64,000 nucleotides of DNA from Apostichopus japonicus (GCF_037975245.1 NC_092572.1:5898501-5962500), one strand, 5' to 3'. Numbered from the stretch's first letter, positions 22,353 through 53,000 are shown. Numbers and translations: made by a program. Notes: generated by a model from the letters alone, not told the origin.

Positions 22353-22654
22353 ATCATATCAAGAAAAACTGCCAAAAGTACGTCTGCCGAATTTGTCAAA
22401 CCCAGGGTCATAGAGAAGCAAATTGCCATTCTGTGGTATGCTTTAACTGTCAGGGACTCGGCCATAAGAGCTTCAATTGTCCGCAAAGAAAAAAGGTATC
22501 CAGTCAAAACGTCCCTTTACCAAAACGTCCCGCTTTTTTAATACAAAAACGTCCACGCTTTTTACCCAAAACGTCCCCGCAGTCAAATCATCCACGTGAG
22601 TCAAAACGTCTTCGCTTTTATAATCAGTTGAAATGCAAGTGTGGATGTTTTTAG
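22353..22654 (+). CDS. CCHC zinc-knuckle exon or gag/ORF1 remnant
   Basis: The frame encodes two perfect CCHC knuckles (C-x2-C-x4-H-x4-C), CRICQTQGHREANC and CFNCQGLGHKSFNC, preceded by the end of a third (..HIKKNC). Such knuckles bind single-stranded nucleic acid. A plausible acceptor (TTATCTTGTGGAACAG, ending 22352) and a donor (AAAAAG|GTATCC at 22496) suggest a 143-nt exon. If the frame continues instead, it runs through a basic KRPRFL-type repeat encoded by about four copies of a CAAAACGTCC unit and stops at 22654. It could be part of a cellular RNA-binding gene or a retroelement gag/ORF1 remnant. No RT or integrase is adjacent. I see no link to the receptor exons downstream. Confidence 0.5.
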
Positions 22655-23117
22655 TTCAAATCAAAGAGTAAGGATAAGTATAGTTTAGGTTGAAACACCG
22701 TTTTTATGGAATGGGAAGTGCCGGGTATGAGGGCGGAAACATTTTTGAGTATAATTTTCTGATCTATTTATCTTATTTAAAGAAAGTCATTGAATATTTT
22801 GCGAGCAACTCGAAAATATTCCTCTGCTGTCTGCTATTATATGATTAAAAAACAGTATTGATTTGAGTAACTATAGAAACTGTTGAACAGGGTATGTTTG
22901 AATTTCCCAAATGTTGTTATGCATATATATATATCACATTAAATGTGACTTCAACGTTTTATGTTTCATTGAGGTTTCAATCAGTTTATGCTACTTTACA
23001 ATACAAACGTGTCGTAATAGTATGTGCTGCTCAATGACTTAGCTGCCAGCTGTTATTTTAATCCGACATATCTTCATCTTTTTAATTTTCATACGTTTAA
23101 ATTTCAATCTTTTGCAG

Positions 23118-23167
23118 CTACTATAGTGACAACTGAACAACAACCTACACTGATCCCCAGTCTTTAG
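23118..23167 (+). CDS. Diverged stalk exon copy 1
   Basis: After the acceptor TCTTTTGCAG the sequence reads in phase 1 as A-T-I-V-T-T-E-Q-Q-P-T-L-I-P, which aligns with the three stalk exons downstream. It is 1 nt shorter than they are, and the donor corresponding to theirs (TCTTTAG|GTTTGT) would follow an in-frame stop. A weak upstream donor, CCCCA|GTCTTT at 23160, would give a 42-nt in-phase exon. It is probably a degenerate copy, and use is doubtful. Confidence 0.4.
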
Positions 23168-23446
23168 GTTTGTGGAATTTCCAATCTTTACTTTTCTGTT
23201 AAATTGCATTATTTGTTACAAAATCGGCTCGGTATTCAAGCCAGTACGATTATTTTACCGAAGTTCTGTGTCACTTTTGAAGGTTTGAGACAGGTTAAAC
23301 TTGTTAAATTTGACGTACTTATATTATCAAACACATTTGGAGTTTAATAATTGATTGTCATGAAGTAAATATATATCTCAATGTTTTTCATAATTTGCAT
23401 AATCTATACCATTTATTAAGATTTAGTTGACGATATTAATTTGCAG

Positions 23447-23497
23447 CTAGCACAACAACAAAGGAGCAACCATCTAACACAGATAATATGTCTATAG
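23447..23497 (+). CDS. Stalk exon copy 2, donor altered
   Basis: This is a 51-nt exon after TTTGCAG, reading (A)-S-T-T-T-K-E-Q-P-S-N-T-D-N-M-S-I in phase 1. The position equivalent to the donor in its sister copies reads ATAG|CTAAGG, with C where GT is required. By the usual rule this exon would not splice out correctly. The exon is Thr/Ser-rich, and the chain may be O-glycosylated. Confidence 0.5.
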   Translation, partial: LAQQQRSNHLTQIICL

Positions 23498-23645
23498 CTA
23501 AGGGTAGTTTACAATCTCTCATGACCAGTTATCTTTCATTGCTAGAAATAATTTGCATACTCTGTACCATTTATTATGATTTAGTTGACGCGAAATTCCG
23601 TGGATCCCTATTTTCATTGTTTTCATATAATTCCCAAATTTGCAG

Positions 23646-36025
<12,380 letters not shown>

Positions 36026-36236
36026 GAAGACCTTTAATAGACGCAAGCATTTATCGTCGACTAACAAATTTGAACGATGAGTATGGAAACATTATTTGAC
36101 GGAAGAACAACCGAAAGAAATACTTAATATCGACTGACATATTTTCATATTTTCCATCGTTTTACTTGTTATCCTTATTTGAATGTATATATTATTTGAA
36201 AGGTGTCCGTACTTGGCAAGAATAATATAGTTTACA

Positions 36237-36246
36237 TTAAAATAAA
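36237..36246 (+). promoter_or_regulatory. Poly(A) signal of the pseudokinase gene
   Basis: Overlapping ATTAAA and AATAAA hexamers lie about 212 bp after the TAA stop. No closer canonical hexamer is seen after the stop. They mark the likely transcript end. Confidence 0.5.
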
Positions 36247-37559
36247 TATTTCTTAGAAGAACATTTTGGTACGTAGAATATGCAAATTATTAAATATTTA
36301 ATTTAAATAGAAATCAACTAATGTAATCATTTTATGTTGTGATATATCTCTAAAAACAAATATGATGAGAGAATATGTTCTCTTGTGACATAAGTAATAC
36401 AAAATAACGATGTGATACTCTGATGTATTTATTACATCATACTACAAAGTATGTCAGTAATTAAAATTTAATTGTAAAAGTGAAAGATGATTATGCTTTT
36501 TTCTATTGCAACTGCATATATGAGGTTAATTTTTGAATTAAACGCAATTTGTTGCACAGTGATGATACGGAAGAAAGATTCTTTGCTTTCTGTATTGCTC
36601 TTGTGATATTTTCTGTTGAGTATAAGGCTCGATGCTACCGTTAGTGCAATCATTGTGTACTTCATTCTTGTTACCCACACAGGAAAGGAAAAGCAATTGA
36701 CATGGTATCGAAAACAGACAGTGTGATCGTTTAGCTGTTCTTATGCACGAGAGTATCGGTAAAAATCAGGGGATTTCCCGAACGTTGATCAAAGTCGAAA
36801 ACAAAACGTTAACAATGCCATTGCTTCAAAGGGGACCAGTTTATTTACTTACTTGTATACGAAAATAGTGTTCGTGGAAGAAAAAGTGTGTGTGACCTTT
36901 AACAAAACTTATTGTTGCAAATATGATGTGTTGCTAGATCTGTCGGTGCTTACCTAATATCGATATATCCACAAATTCAGATATATGGTTGCTGATCATA
37001 TGTAGGATTTTGGTCTACTTTTTTAATACGAAGTATTTTCTGATTTCATTTAGCCTTTATAATTGTTTGTTTAAAAAATATAATTGATTGCAAGTAGCTA
37101 GCAGCCTATTGTACTCGTATCAACACAGATACGCCTCGAAGACTTATCATAAACATGTTGACGACATTAACTCCAATGCATTCAATATGCTTCGTGAATA
37201 AGCCCATAGCTATAATACTGTGTTACTTTGTTTATGACACTGCGTTGCTAATTTTCTCGTTTTAGAAATTATATACCCAATATGAATTTTAATATAAACG
37301 GTTCATGTGCTAGAGGAATCACAAACCTAAGTCATCCTAATTCTGTGACGTAGCTAACAAACAGAACTCAAATTATGTCGAATGGTGCATGATATTGTAC
37401 GTGGTATTGTTTATAGTTAGGTCTGTACTCATCTGTTTTCTTAATATCCATCATATCAAATTATGTACAATACATGACTTTACAAATTCCGTTTATGATA
37501 TTGTTTGCATCATATCCATCATTTTAATATTGAATAACAATAACTCATTCAATTGTAAA
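36247..37559. other. Intergenic stretch
   Basis: AT-rich, with no exon or element recognised on either strand. Confidence 0.45.
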
Positions 37560-38800
37560 TGTGCCCTAACTTGACACCGCTAAAACAAATAACTTTGTTT
37601 TATTTATCTGTAGCCTACAGTCAGTACGAATTCGTTGAATCAAAATTAACTTTGCTTCCATTTTATTCCCATTACTCTTCTTACTTCATGTTTTATAAGT
37701 TTACGTTTTATGAAAATATATCTGAGTTATTTTTGTATTCACATAACCACATATAGACGATAACTTACAAAGTGTATAAAGCCATAACCATAATACGACA
37801 ACGACAACTTCAATATAGGTATAGTTATACCGAGTGTATAAAAGCAACCGTTTGGTAGACAGTCACGCACGATTTCTTCCCTTAGTAAGAATCTTTTCGG
37901 GCAATCGAAACGATTACCAATCTTTGTTTGTTAATATTTTCTTGCAAATCACTGTGAAATTTATTTGAGATCTATAATGAAAAAAGGAGTATTGGTAGTA
38001 GCTTTGAAATAAAGGTGGTATATAATGCTAACACTAATAATACTCACTCTATGGCACATTTATTTTACTGGGCAAAACACCAACACAGGTTTGCACTAAA
38101 TTCAGTTCATTTAGCTGCTTATCAATTTTTACTCAAACTTCAGTGTAGTATTGGTACCAAGCTGCATTTATTAACGTTTGTAGTAACATTTACGTAACTC
38201 ATTCACAATCATCAGTGCTCTAATTGCACATCGTTAAAACGTATAATTTTGTTTTATTGCTTTGTAATTATTAGTCATTACTATAGACGTTTAATCATCT
38301 TCACTTATATTTATGTTTTCAGCAATCTTCTTACGTAATGTTTTATGCAGAGTTTACGACAGTGGAAAAATAAAGAGTTTTATCCTTTTTCACATTGCTA
38401 CATATTTCCTTTTTTTAGGGATGATAACTAACAAATTGAATATATCCATACCATAGTACGACAGCGAAAATTTATATATAGTTATAGTTATACCGAGTGT
38501 ATATTGAATAATAATAATTGGAAACGGTTAATTTACAAACGAAATGGCAACCTGTACTCCAAGAAATCACTGACAACTGACATAATCTACCATAACTAAC
38601 TTTGAACAGCACCGTTTCAATTAAAAAAAAAAGAGAAGTGATTTCAAAGACAATGAGAGAAATGTATGTGTCATTAAACCCATATGTTTCTTGAAAGTAA
38701 CTGTGAAATCGATTTGAGCTCTGTAATAAAAAAAAAGTATATGGTAGTAGCTGTAAAATAAATGCACTATATGATGCTGACACCAAAATGAGAGTCTAAT
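37560..38800 (+). repeat. Diverged tandem duplication, ~660-bp unit
   Basis: 37560-38219 and 38220-38800 share an ordered series of phrases: GCACATCGTTAAAACRWATAA.., a TTCATGTTTTA..GTTTACG segment, CCATA..ATACGACARCG.., TATAGTTATACCGAGTGTAT (about 37820 and 38482), and AACTGTGAAATYKATTTGAG..GGTAGTAGCT (about 37951 and 38699). Many substitutions and indels separate the copies, so the duplication is old. No coding content. Confidence 0.65.
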
Positions 38801-39599
38801 TACAAGCATATGTTTGGGAGTGGTTATTTGGCAATTTTATTTTCTGATGGGACGGGATGGTCATTTGGTTACGTGTTACTCAACATGAATGTATCGTCAT
38901 AAAAGACGTAGGTTTGTAAAATTCAAAGCAACTCACTAAAATCAAATTGACGTTTCTCCTCGTGAATAGTGAAGCAGTAGGTTTTTATTTCAAATCTTTC
39001 TTTACAAAAATTGGCGGGATTAGAAATACTTTATTATTATTCATTGAACGTGTTCCATAATACCAGCTCGCTTACCAACCTCTCCAACAGGCAATTTCAA
39101 CACAACATCGACTTCAGTTCAAATGATCTGATATATTGATTTTTCAGATAGTGTATAGGCGAATATGACCTTGTAACGTTTTAAACAGGTCTCTCATTCC
39201 TCACCGGAAGGTTACACCTCCATTAATAGCGTAATCATAACAATCAACATAGTCCTTTGTCATAGCGATACTTGTTATAGAAAAACTCCTAGAACAGTTA
39301 AGAAAGATCCCTCTTCATTAAGTAGATTCAAAATGTTCATTTTACTTAATGACCGATTACATGGGCAAACCTAATATTTAACATTTTTGTGCCACATTAT
39401 TAGAATTTGATGGTTTCATTTCTTTCTTGAAATGTTAATTTAGATGAGTTTTGCAACATGTTGAATAAAAATCGTGACGTTCAAAACATGTCATAGTATA
39501 CCGGCATCGGCCTGAACTTTGTCTATCGTCATATTGGTTATTAATGAAAACAACATTGTATTGCAACGTTAGACAGAGGTCTTACAAACGGACTGAGAT

Positions 39600-42500
39600 C
39601 ATTCTGACATACTCTGGCAACATTTTAAGAAAAAGCTCTGTATCGCATCAGCTTTATGTGATGTTAATGTATATAATATACACTATATGTTATTATCACA
39701 CAACTTGTTAGATTTTGTCAAAGTATATTGCCAGTGAATGCCGCTGTGATCTAATCACAGATGCACGGGCAAACATTTCATATAGTTGTGATCTAATCAC
39801 AGATGCACGCGCAAACATTTCATATAGTTATGTTAATCTTCATAGCATTCCCAAAACCACACTGTAAAGCACCCGATAAGATTTACAGCTACTGTAATCT
39901 CTGTGTGAATCGGCTGACTGTAATCTTAAGTTGGTAAACATTGATACAAGGATCCATGGGGTGCCAAAGTAAATTCAATATAGTACAATGAGTCACCGCA
40001 TTCACAATCACGTATAATAATGATGGTAATGCTTTATGTGTTTTTGTTAAACACAATAACATCGTAACGTAGGTTAATGGGTTCTACATAGTTCCTTATG
40101 TGTTAAAGATGATATTACACACTGAATTACTAAATCTGAAATACAGCACAATGGAATCGACAGAATCATTTAGTACTTATTTTTGGAAGCCAACGCAAGT
40201 CCTTCGAATTACATATATTTATTAGTACAAAATGCATGTAGGCTTCAATATATACATTAATGTGTCATTAGTCAGTGGGTAAAAGACCAACACAGGTTAC
40301 ACTAATTTCGATTCGTTGAATTGCTCTTTACATTTTATTCGACTTCAATGACTTAATTCTATTGGTCCCAAGCTTATCCTTCATTTATTAACGTTTGTAG
40401 TAACTGTTACATTACATACATTGGTTGGATATATATTTCTCATATAAAGTAGGTTGAGTTTAACACTGTTACCGAAATTTATAGTAATTACATTAAGTCT
40501 CTTTCACAACCGTCAGTGATTTTACAACATAACATGTAACAAACACTAAAGCACAGTTCTTATTCGTAGTGTAAAGGCACCGTTTCTACTTCCTTAAGCC
40601 ATCGTATCACTATATGATATAGGCCATTTCTATACACATATCAATGCTAACGTATACGGATCAAACATTCCTCTATTATAATAATACGGAATTGTGGACT
40701 TTGACAAACAATAGGTTCCTGTGAATTTAAAAGTGAACATTCCAGCAGTATCTCTGTTTGTATAGGCAGTCGTCTATATTTAACCTTCACACCTCTTGAC
40801 AATTGTTTTACTGAACCAGTGTTTGTCTTACTCTGGTCGAAAATATTTGGACTAGGTGAGGGCGGTATGTAAGAAGTGATTAACTTATCGTATTAGTATA
40901 GGTGGCTTAGTTACGCTGCCTTGGCAATTATTGCTACTGTTTCTGTATTGCTGTAATTGTGATTGATGCTGGCGAGACAACTGTTTAATCCCACCGAGTC
41001 GTCGTTGTTTTGTCCATGAAGTAGCAACGGGCTCTAAGTTAGTAGTACGTATGTTACCCACGTGCCATATGATACATCACAAAATTGCGACATCACTCGG
41101 CTGACATCAGGAAGTTACAAATTACACAACTTAATTGGTGTAGGGCACGTGTAATATATGAGAAAGCCACAAACTCATGCAACAATGATATTGATGATGC
41201 AAATATATTTCGAAAATTACAGCATTCCCATTCCATTTTAAGAAATAATAACCAGAATGGAATGTCCTTCCTTCTCAAAAGCCAGATAACCGTCAAATAC
41301 ATCAAATTACCGCTATTATCAATTTATCAATTAAATATAAACTATTTTATATGTTGGTATTGATTTTTCACACGATTGTGGTATACCATGATGCTAATTC
41401 AAAGTCATGAAACAATGTCATGTTTCTCGCAATTTGCTTGACATTCTAATATGCGTCACTAAGTGCGGAAATGATGGTAGAAAGAAAAATACTGTATATT
41501 GAAACTTTGTATAACAGTAACAAATAAGCATATGAGCAAATCGTCGCTTATTTTACAGCATAATAGGATAATTAAAGGAATAAAAGTGAAAAAAAAGAAA
41601 AGGAACTACAATATTAAGCTAAGATGTCCCAAACGACATTCTGAATATTTGGGTAACTTGTATTTGAAAGCTCTGTATCACATAAGCTAGATACTATGTA
41701 TTGTATGTAAAGATGAAATTGCACACTAAATTTAAAAATCTGAATTAAGGCACAATAGAATCCGATAGAACCATTTATTTTGTTTGTTGGAAGCCACTGC
41801 AAGTCCGTACAATTACATGTTAGTGCTAGTACATATACATCAATGTGTCAGGAGTTGGATTACAACCGTAAGTGATATCATAATAGGTAACATACACTAT
41901 AGCAGAGTTCTTATTCGTAGTGTAATGGCACCGTTTCTACTTCCTCAATGCGTACTTATTACTGTCGGCTATAGGACATTTCTTTCCCCAATGAATGCTA
42001 ACGTATAAGGACCAAACGTACCCTTATTACAATAATACGAAGTTGTGGCTTTGACAAACAATAAATTCCTGGGAATTTGAAAATAAACATTCCCAAAGCA
42101 GTATATTTGCATAGTCTGTGTTCAACCTTTACACTTCTTATCAATTGTTATGCTGCACCAGTGTTTGTCTTACGGTGGTCACACATCTTTGACTAGGTGT
42201 GGGCGGTATTTAGAAATGATTACGTTATCGTTTTAGTACAGGTAACCTTGTTACGGTGCCTTAAAAATTGCTACTGTTTCGGTTTTCTGTTCGTTATATT
42301 GTCCTTGACGTGGCAACGTGCTCTAACTCAATAGTAAATATGTGACGCGCATGTGATATGATACATCACATCATCAAAAATTGCGTCGTCACCAGGCTGA
42401 TATCAGACAAATACAAATGACACAGCTTAATTGGTGTAGGGCATGTGTAATATATATGAGAAAGCACAAATCTTATACAACAATGAAAATTCGAATGCAA

Positions 42501-42875
42501 ACATATTTCGGAATTTAAAGCATTCCCATTCAATTCTGGAATGAAGTAATAATAAAAATATTAATAATGGCCTTGCTTCTCAAAAGAATTATTACTGTCA
42601 AACACATCAAATAACAGTTATTTTCAATTGTTCAATTCCCCGTTAATATTTGATAGGTTGATATTCAGATTCCACACGATTCTGTGTATACCATGGTGCT
42701 AAAAAGTTTCTCGCAATTTGCTTGACATTCACACTGAAGAACAACCATCAATATGATATACGTAACTTAGTGCGAAAATGAAGGTAAAATAAAAAAAAAA
42801 AAACAATAGTTGAGAAGCTCTGTATAACCAAAACAAATAAACATATGAACGTGTCCTTTTACTTAAATCGGTATG
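39600..42875 (+). repeat. Old tandem duplication of a 1.2-2 kb segment
   Basis: About 39600-41560 is repeated as about 41630-42875. Matching landmarks, in the same order, are AAAGCTCTGTATCRCATMAGCT (39644, 41668), AGTTCTTATTCGTAGTGTAA (40556, 41906), AATAATACGRARTTGTGG (40679, 42031), CCAGTGTTTGTCTTAC (40817, 42157), TTAATTGGTGTAGGGCAYGTGTAAT (41130, 42428) and TTTCTCGCAATTTGCTTGAC (41422, 42707). Copy 1 also holds about 400 bp absent from copy 2 (about 39700-40090). Parts of it resemble the 38.0-38.2 kb repeat. Confidence 0.75.
39745..39828 (+). repeat. 42-bp unit in two tandem copies
   Basis: Units starting at 39745 and 39787 each begin with the palindrome TGTGATCTAATCACA and differ at one base (CGGGC versus CGCGC). 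A very recent slippage-type duplication. Confidence 0.85.
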
Positions 42876-47052
<4,177 letters not shown>

Positions 47053-47054
<2 letters not shown>

Positions 47055-50000
47055 CTGTTGTCTTCCTATCTGATGTGGTGGTTGTAATATTTAATCATTC
47101 TAGACTAGTATTAGTAACCGTTACATTTACTTGCGCTGTTATAAGGATGGCTCACCTGAACTGATTGTCTGGTGTTCAGAGTTAGGGTAGTCTAGCCACT
47201 TTGGAAGGCTAAAGGCATTCTTTGTACAACGTTTGTACAGCCTAACATACTATTAAAAACGCTTACGTTTGTCAAATGTGACACTGGTATACGTATTTCA
47301 AAACAAATACAACTTTCTTCTGAACAGTTGGGCCATTTATAATTTTGAAGAAACTCACAAGTTCTAACATCAGAGTGCCGTAAATGTTACTGCTGTTAGG
47401 TCCCATCTGTAAAGTAAGGCTATACCATATGGTAACATTAGTCTACAAATATAACTCACGTTTATTCGTTCCAGTTATCATTAAACATTTGAATATGTTT
47501 ATAATGAATATTATATGGCTTTTAGACCCAGAAAAGTTGCTGAAATGTACAGTACACTAATATCTATACCATCATTTGCACTGGTTGGGGGTACTTATGA
47601 TCAAAAATTTATCCCCAGCCTTGACTATAATCAGGTGTGGTGACAGTCCAATTTGGAACCGTACTTAAGATGTTTTTAGATGCAGTACTTGGTGTTAATC
47701 CACCATTTCAATTTCTTAACGTTCTCTGGACATCGACATAAGCCCTTTATAATTACCCCTGTGATTGTTCAATGTATTTATATTATCTCTCTCCAAAAAT
47801 CGATACAACAGCGCCTATATCGGACACCACGAGTAACGACACTAAAATGCTCTGTCGTGCACCTGTGTTGGTCTAGAAGTATCATGGAGACACATAGAGA
47901 AGTCCTCTCCTCATCGGATCATATCATTCACTGAAGCAACCAGTCGTGTTATCTCATGGAAACCCTTTAAGAATTTTGATGGTGAGGTAGAAATGCGATG
48001 GTCGAGCGATACAGTTCGAAGGTCGTGACCAACACTCATGAACCCACAGGAAAGTGAGCCGCACATTCACATCGTACACGGAAACAAGAGCAGTTAATCG
48101 AGATTCTCACTGTACTTAGTTTGATTGAAGTGACAGGTGAAGCTACGGTGCAAGGCAGTGACCATTTGTGACATGTCTTGATAGACTTTGAAATTAATTT
48201 CACCGATTTGTAAAGAAAATAGAAGATATAGTAGCCTGAGACCTCAAGTTTCTCAAAATAATATGTGGTGTGAGGGAGCAAAGCGAAACTTTTGCACCAT
48301 ATTGAGAGTCGGGGAAATTAAGTTGGAAGAACGCATGACTGTTTACATTTTCATGACGTTTTATAGACTCTACCCTCGATTACGAATTTGAATGTTAAGG
48401 TTTTGATAACAATGTTTCGGTAAGGTCGCTTATATGCAAAATGTTGATATTCCCAGTCATGGGAAATAGGTTTAATAAAAGTTTGTATTATAATGACTTT
48501 TCATGACAAAATATACAGACTCCATAATTTGTTACGAATTCAAATCATAGGAAGATGGAACGACACTTTCTGACGTCGGTTATGGTAAGTGGTCTAAAGG
48601 GAGGGTATAAAACAAAGATGCAACTAAATATTGCCTCATAGGAAGTCTTTCAATGATTCTGATGAGTTGTTGATCACTTCATTTGCTATGTCTCCATTTA
48701 GAATTTGGAATTCTATTCTGAAAGAAAACAAGCTGTAATCAATTATGTTACAAAGCATATGTGCGGCTGATTCTGTATAACTTTGCTTTACCGCATATGA
48801 AAATTTATATGATTTCAATATGGCAATTACTGTGTTCTTTACACCGTTATTAACTTTGATGTGACCATGGACCCTTAACGGTGGCTACTAAATCTTTGAC
48901 AAATTATCCGTCTCTCCTTTGAATGAAATCGTAACGGCATGTAAACATTTTACTTTAGCACACAATTTTATAGCCGTGGCTGTGTACTTTACATTGATAG
49001 TTTTGGATAACTTGGAGGGTTCGTGGATCCTGGTATGCCTTAACAACCTCTTCATCTTTGGAAGAATCACTTGTGTCAGACCTTTAATTTAATACCAACA
49101 TTTGAAAGGAAATTTGGTTTTCTGCATAGCAAATGTAAGGAACTCCTCAATAATTTATTTGTTTTCCTGACAAAAAATAACTCAACATTTTATTTGATTT
49201 GGCTTGTCGTTAACATTTGTCGTTTCAGAATCATTATACTTTAACACTAAAGAGGAAAGCTCATTGTCGTTGAACTTCATACTTGAAATTTGAATCTACC
49301 TAATTCAAGAGCCCCAATGGTTTCTCTTGAGATCAACTTTGATTTAAGACCAACATAAGTCAGAGTTTGAAAACTGTGTAAACTAACTCACTACAAAAGT
49401 ACAGCCTGATATGAAATCCATACCTGGTATGTTGGTACTCTTTCTTGAGTACAACATGTGTTTCTGTGAAATATCAACAGAGAGCAAACGCTCTAAACCT
49501 TGTAAAGTGTTACATTTCAAGTGATCGAGTTAACTCTACTTGAACTAACATCTGACAAGTAAAAACACAATAATTCTAGTAATTTATACATTGTATCTAG
49601 ATTTCTACATTAATACTATTTGAATTTGTGGGCGTCAAATGACATGTTTAGTCAAAAGATGTCAAAGTCTGAAAAACTAGTAAACCCGATAACTGCAAAA
49701 TTATAGCTTGGATAAATTGTGTACTAGTTACGTAGGTGATTATAGTGCAATACCAAGGCTGAACAATTTTACAGTAATGTTAAGCACTTACATATCTTGT
49801 TCTCTTAGATTATATACTCGCACACAGTGTGGCGAGCATTCGGTAAGCCAGGAGGCCTACTGGATTGGTGTAAACGTGTAGAATTATCGTAGTGAGCTGA
49901 GAGAAGTATGGTGGACATGATCTCGCGTTTAATATTAATCACGCAACTTAAAATTCTGATTAGGCAAATTTACAAGACACAAAAAGTACATAGATCAAAA

Positions 50001-53000
50001 TTCCAATGCATCGCCCAGTCGACAATGCTAATGTAGGAATTGGCCATTGCTTTTGCAAATACTTGTGTATTAGTGGTAACTAGCATCTTGTGGTGACTGC
50101 AAGTTGGCTTAAAAGAACTACTTTTTTTCAGAAAGCTTTGTTAAGTGGCATGTTCCCTGGGTATGGTTCAGGGTGCTTTTTTTGCAAGCACATTCCCTAT
50201 TCCATAAGGTTACTTACTTAGGTGCAATACTATTACTATTTGCACAGGTTGCAAATATTTGGTAAATTGGCAAATCCAATGAAATGGCTATCTATCTGTC
50301 TAGCTTTCTTTCCGTCCATCCATTGGGTATAAAAACCTTTCGGGGAAAAAATCCGAGGAAAATACATAATTTTGGTAAGATATGCTCAATTGTAATTTTT
50401 TTCATAACGTGTAAGTCTTGATTATGCGGTCATTTTACCTCATTCATGTTTCCGAAAAGAAACAGGACAGAAAAGAGTGAACATATTTTGAGTCCTTGAA
50501 TGGAAAATTTATGTAAAGTATTTCGATTAACACAGTATGTCATTGAATGCACCCTTCTAGAACAAATAACAATGGGCTATATAACAGCAATTTTTTAAAT
50601 ATACATCCTTAACGTTATTCTTAACTTTGAACTGAACAATACCTCGTTTGAGCTTTGTCCCCAGTCGTTGTTGTAACTATGTATTATTAAAACAATAAGT
50701 TACGAGTATTGCACGTCTAGTCAACATTAGTCTAACTGTATTAAAAGCAAAATGTAGCTTCATTCGACCGGCATTTTACCTCTGAACTTTTAATTGTGAA
50801 AGTGCGAGTCTCTATCGTAGGGCACTTTCCACGAGGTTTTTCCAAATGATACCGGACCCGCCAGTGGTTGAAAAAAAAAATTCATTACATATTTAGGCAC
50901 AGCTTTTGATAGCCTAGTTCTTGACATATACCAATATCTATACGTTTGAAGGTTGAAGGTGACGTTAATGTTTTCTGTGTATTTTTGCAACAAAATACCA
51001 TGTTCATTTAATTTGACTTTTGGCCTGTCGTTCCTGGGTTCCAGAGTTTCCATCATCAGGCAACGGTGTTTACCCATTCTGGAGAGCATTTTCCAACCCG
51101 TTTAAGAGTAGGTTGTGGCCAAAAAATTGCAGTTTGTAAAACACATGTACACAGTTACGCACATATGCATGGCGGAGGTCCGCCCCATCCCCCCCCCCCC
51201 CCGCACACTCCTCAAATAAGACACGCTACTCAGGAAAAATAACATATATCCTTGCAACCGTTGCTACGGAATATTTAACAAAAGGCTCATATGAGCTTCC
51301 CATTACAAAATATAGGAGCTTTCAGATGATAATTTGTTATGATAACTTATTATTTTAATTAATTACAATGTAAAGCAAATGAAGAACGGAAATCTGAAAG
51401 GCAAATTAGTAGATCAAAGATATGTGCTTTCTTAGTAGCACAGAAGTCCTAAGCATTGCATTGGTGATTGAAGTTAGATTTATTTTGAAGAAATCTAGTA
51501 AAAGAGCAGTAATCATTCAAGTAGTCATCCAAAAAATTAATGGCCACTCCTCTCCACAGAAGTCTCTTCTATATCATATATTGAAGTTTAGAACGTATAG
51601 TATATAAGTGGCTCCGCTGTGGATTAAGAAGATTTGAACTCCGAATGTGAAATTTAATGTGTATGGGCGGCCATCGGGCAAACATTACAACGGAGCGAAA
51701 AATAATTGATGCAGAAAAATGTATTAATATATGGAAAAATCATACCTAGTTAATAAAATAGTAGACAAAGGCACCAATAATTTGATGTTGAAAAAGTAAC
51801 TAATATTCAACGATCCACAGCAAAATAACCACAAGTTTCAACAGTTGAAAATACAAAGAAATGTAACTGTCAAAATAACACGTATTTAAAATTCACCCCT
51901 ATTCATCAACGCTGATTGAACAAAACAGTATGAGTACTTCGACCATTTGGTTTTGACCTTAGTCTTCATTGTAACTTTATATTGTGACAGTAATTAATTT
52001 TTTCAACATTAGCCCTTGTATCCATAACAAAAAGAATCTTCGTCGCTTCGAATGACGTTTATCCTTTCCTTTTTCAAGTTCTTCAGGGCATAAGTCGCTA
52101 GCACTCGCCACCTTCCTACCAAATGTGAAAAATCACTTACAAATACGGCCAAGTGATCAACCAACTCAAATAAAACAAGCGCGAACACTCACTTATACTA
52201 CTATATGCTACAACTCGAATAGGAAGCGTTCAAGTAACTTGCAAGCTTCACATGTAGCGTATAATAGCCTGCAAGGTTTTATCCATGGTCAATGGTAATG
52301 TAGATAAAATTAAGGGCTATTCAACTATTTTTAGCTTATTATGACTAGTTTTGATTTGGATTACATAATTATGTAAAAATATTCCTGTTCAGTGTCAGAG
52401 GTCAGTGAGATATAAAAGTCAGACAAACAAGTTTCTTATTTGTTAACATTTCAAATACAGATACTAGACAAATCCCAAAATTCAGAATTTAATTTTAATA
52501 CTAAATATAAAAAAGCTGATATGTCAGATGAATCTCAGTGTAATTAAAACAATGCTATACTTCACAAACGGGGAACGCTACTCGTCTACAGGACTGGGAC
52601 TGTTTTAGATAACGACATCGTTAGTTTACGTTCACTTTTTTTAAGCATGTATTACAAAGTGAAATAAAATGGTATTCTTTTATATTTTACCACAGAATTT
52701 CCCTTAATTTAGTTATCACATTTTTTGGCTTAATTGAATTCTATAATCTGTCAACCCCGAGTTACGTTAGACTGTTTTTTCACTTCGCCCTCTATTTTAA
52801 GCTTTTAGCTTCATAAATGAGTATAAAGTGAGCTGTATTAGTGTGTAAACTTAGATTGCAATGAATTGCCACACCGAGAGCAAAACACGACAGAGTTGTC
52901 ATGCTATAACTAACAGAAGGAAGCACAATTTAATCAACCGTGGAACTACTGCCGTGGTAGGCCGAAGTTCACCACATAATTAGTTAATGTGGTTAGTGGC

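Noticed and set aside
42731-42761. Possible extra stalk exon (ACTGAAGAACAACCATCA followed by GTAACT)
   Set aside because: It resembles the TTKEQPS exons, but the frame hits TGA at once, there is no acceptor, and the duplicate copy of this region near 41440 lacks it.
48636-49070. Pair of 60-codon minus-strand frames as exons
   Set aside because: No conserved motif and no matching splice sites; left as intergenic.
50790-51089. 99-codon minus-strand open frame
   Set aside because: No recognisable domain, no splice context, ordinary length for chance in this sequence.
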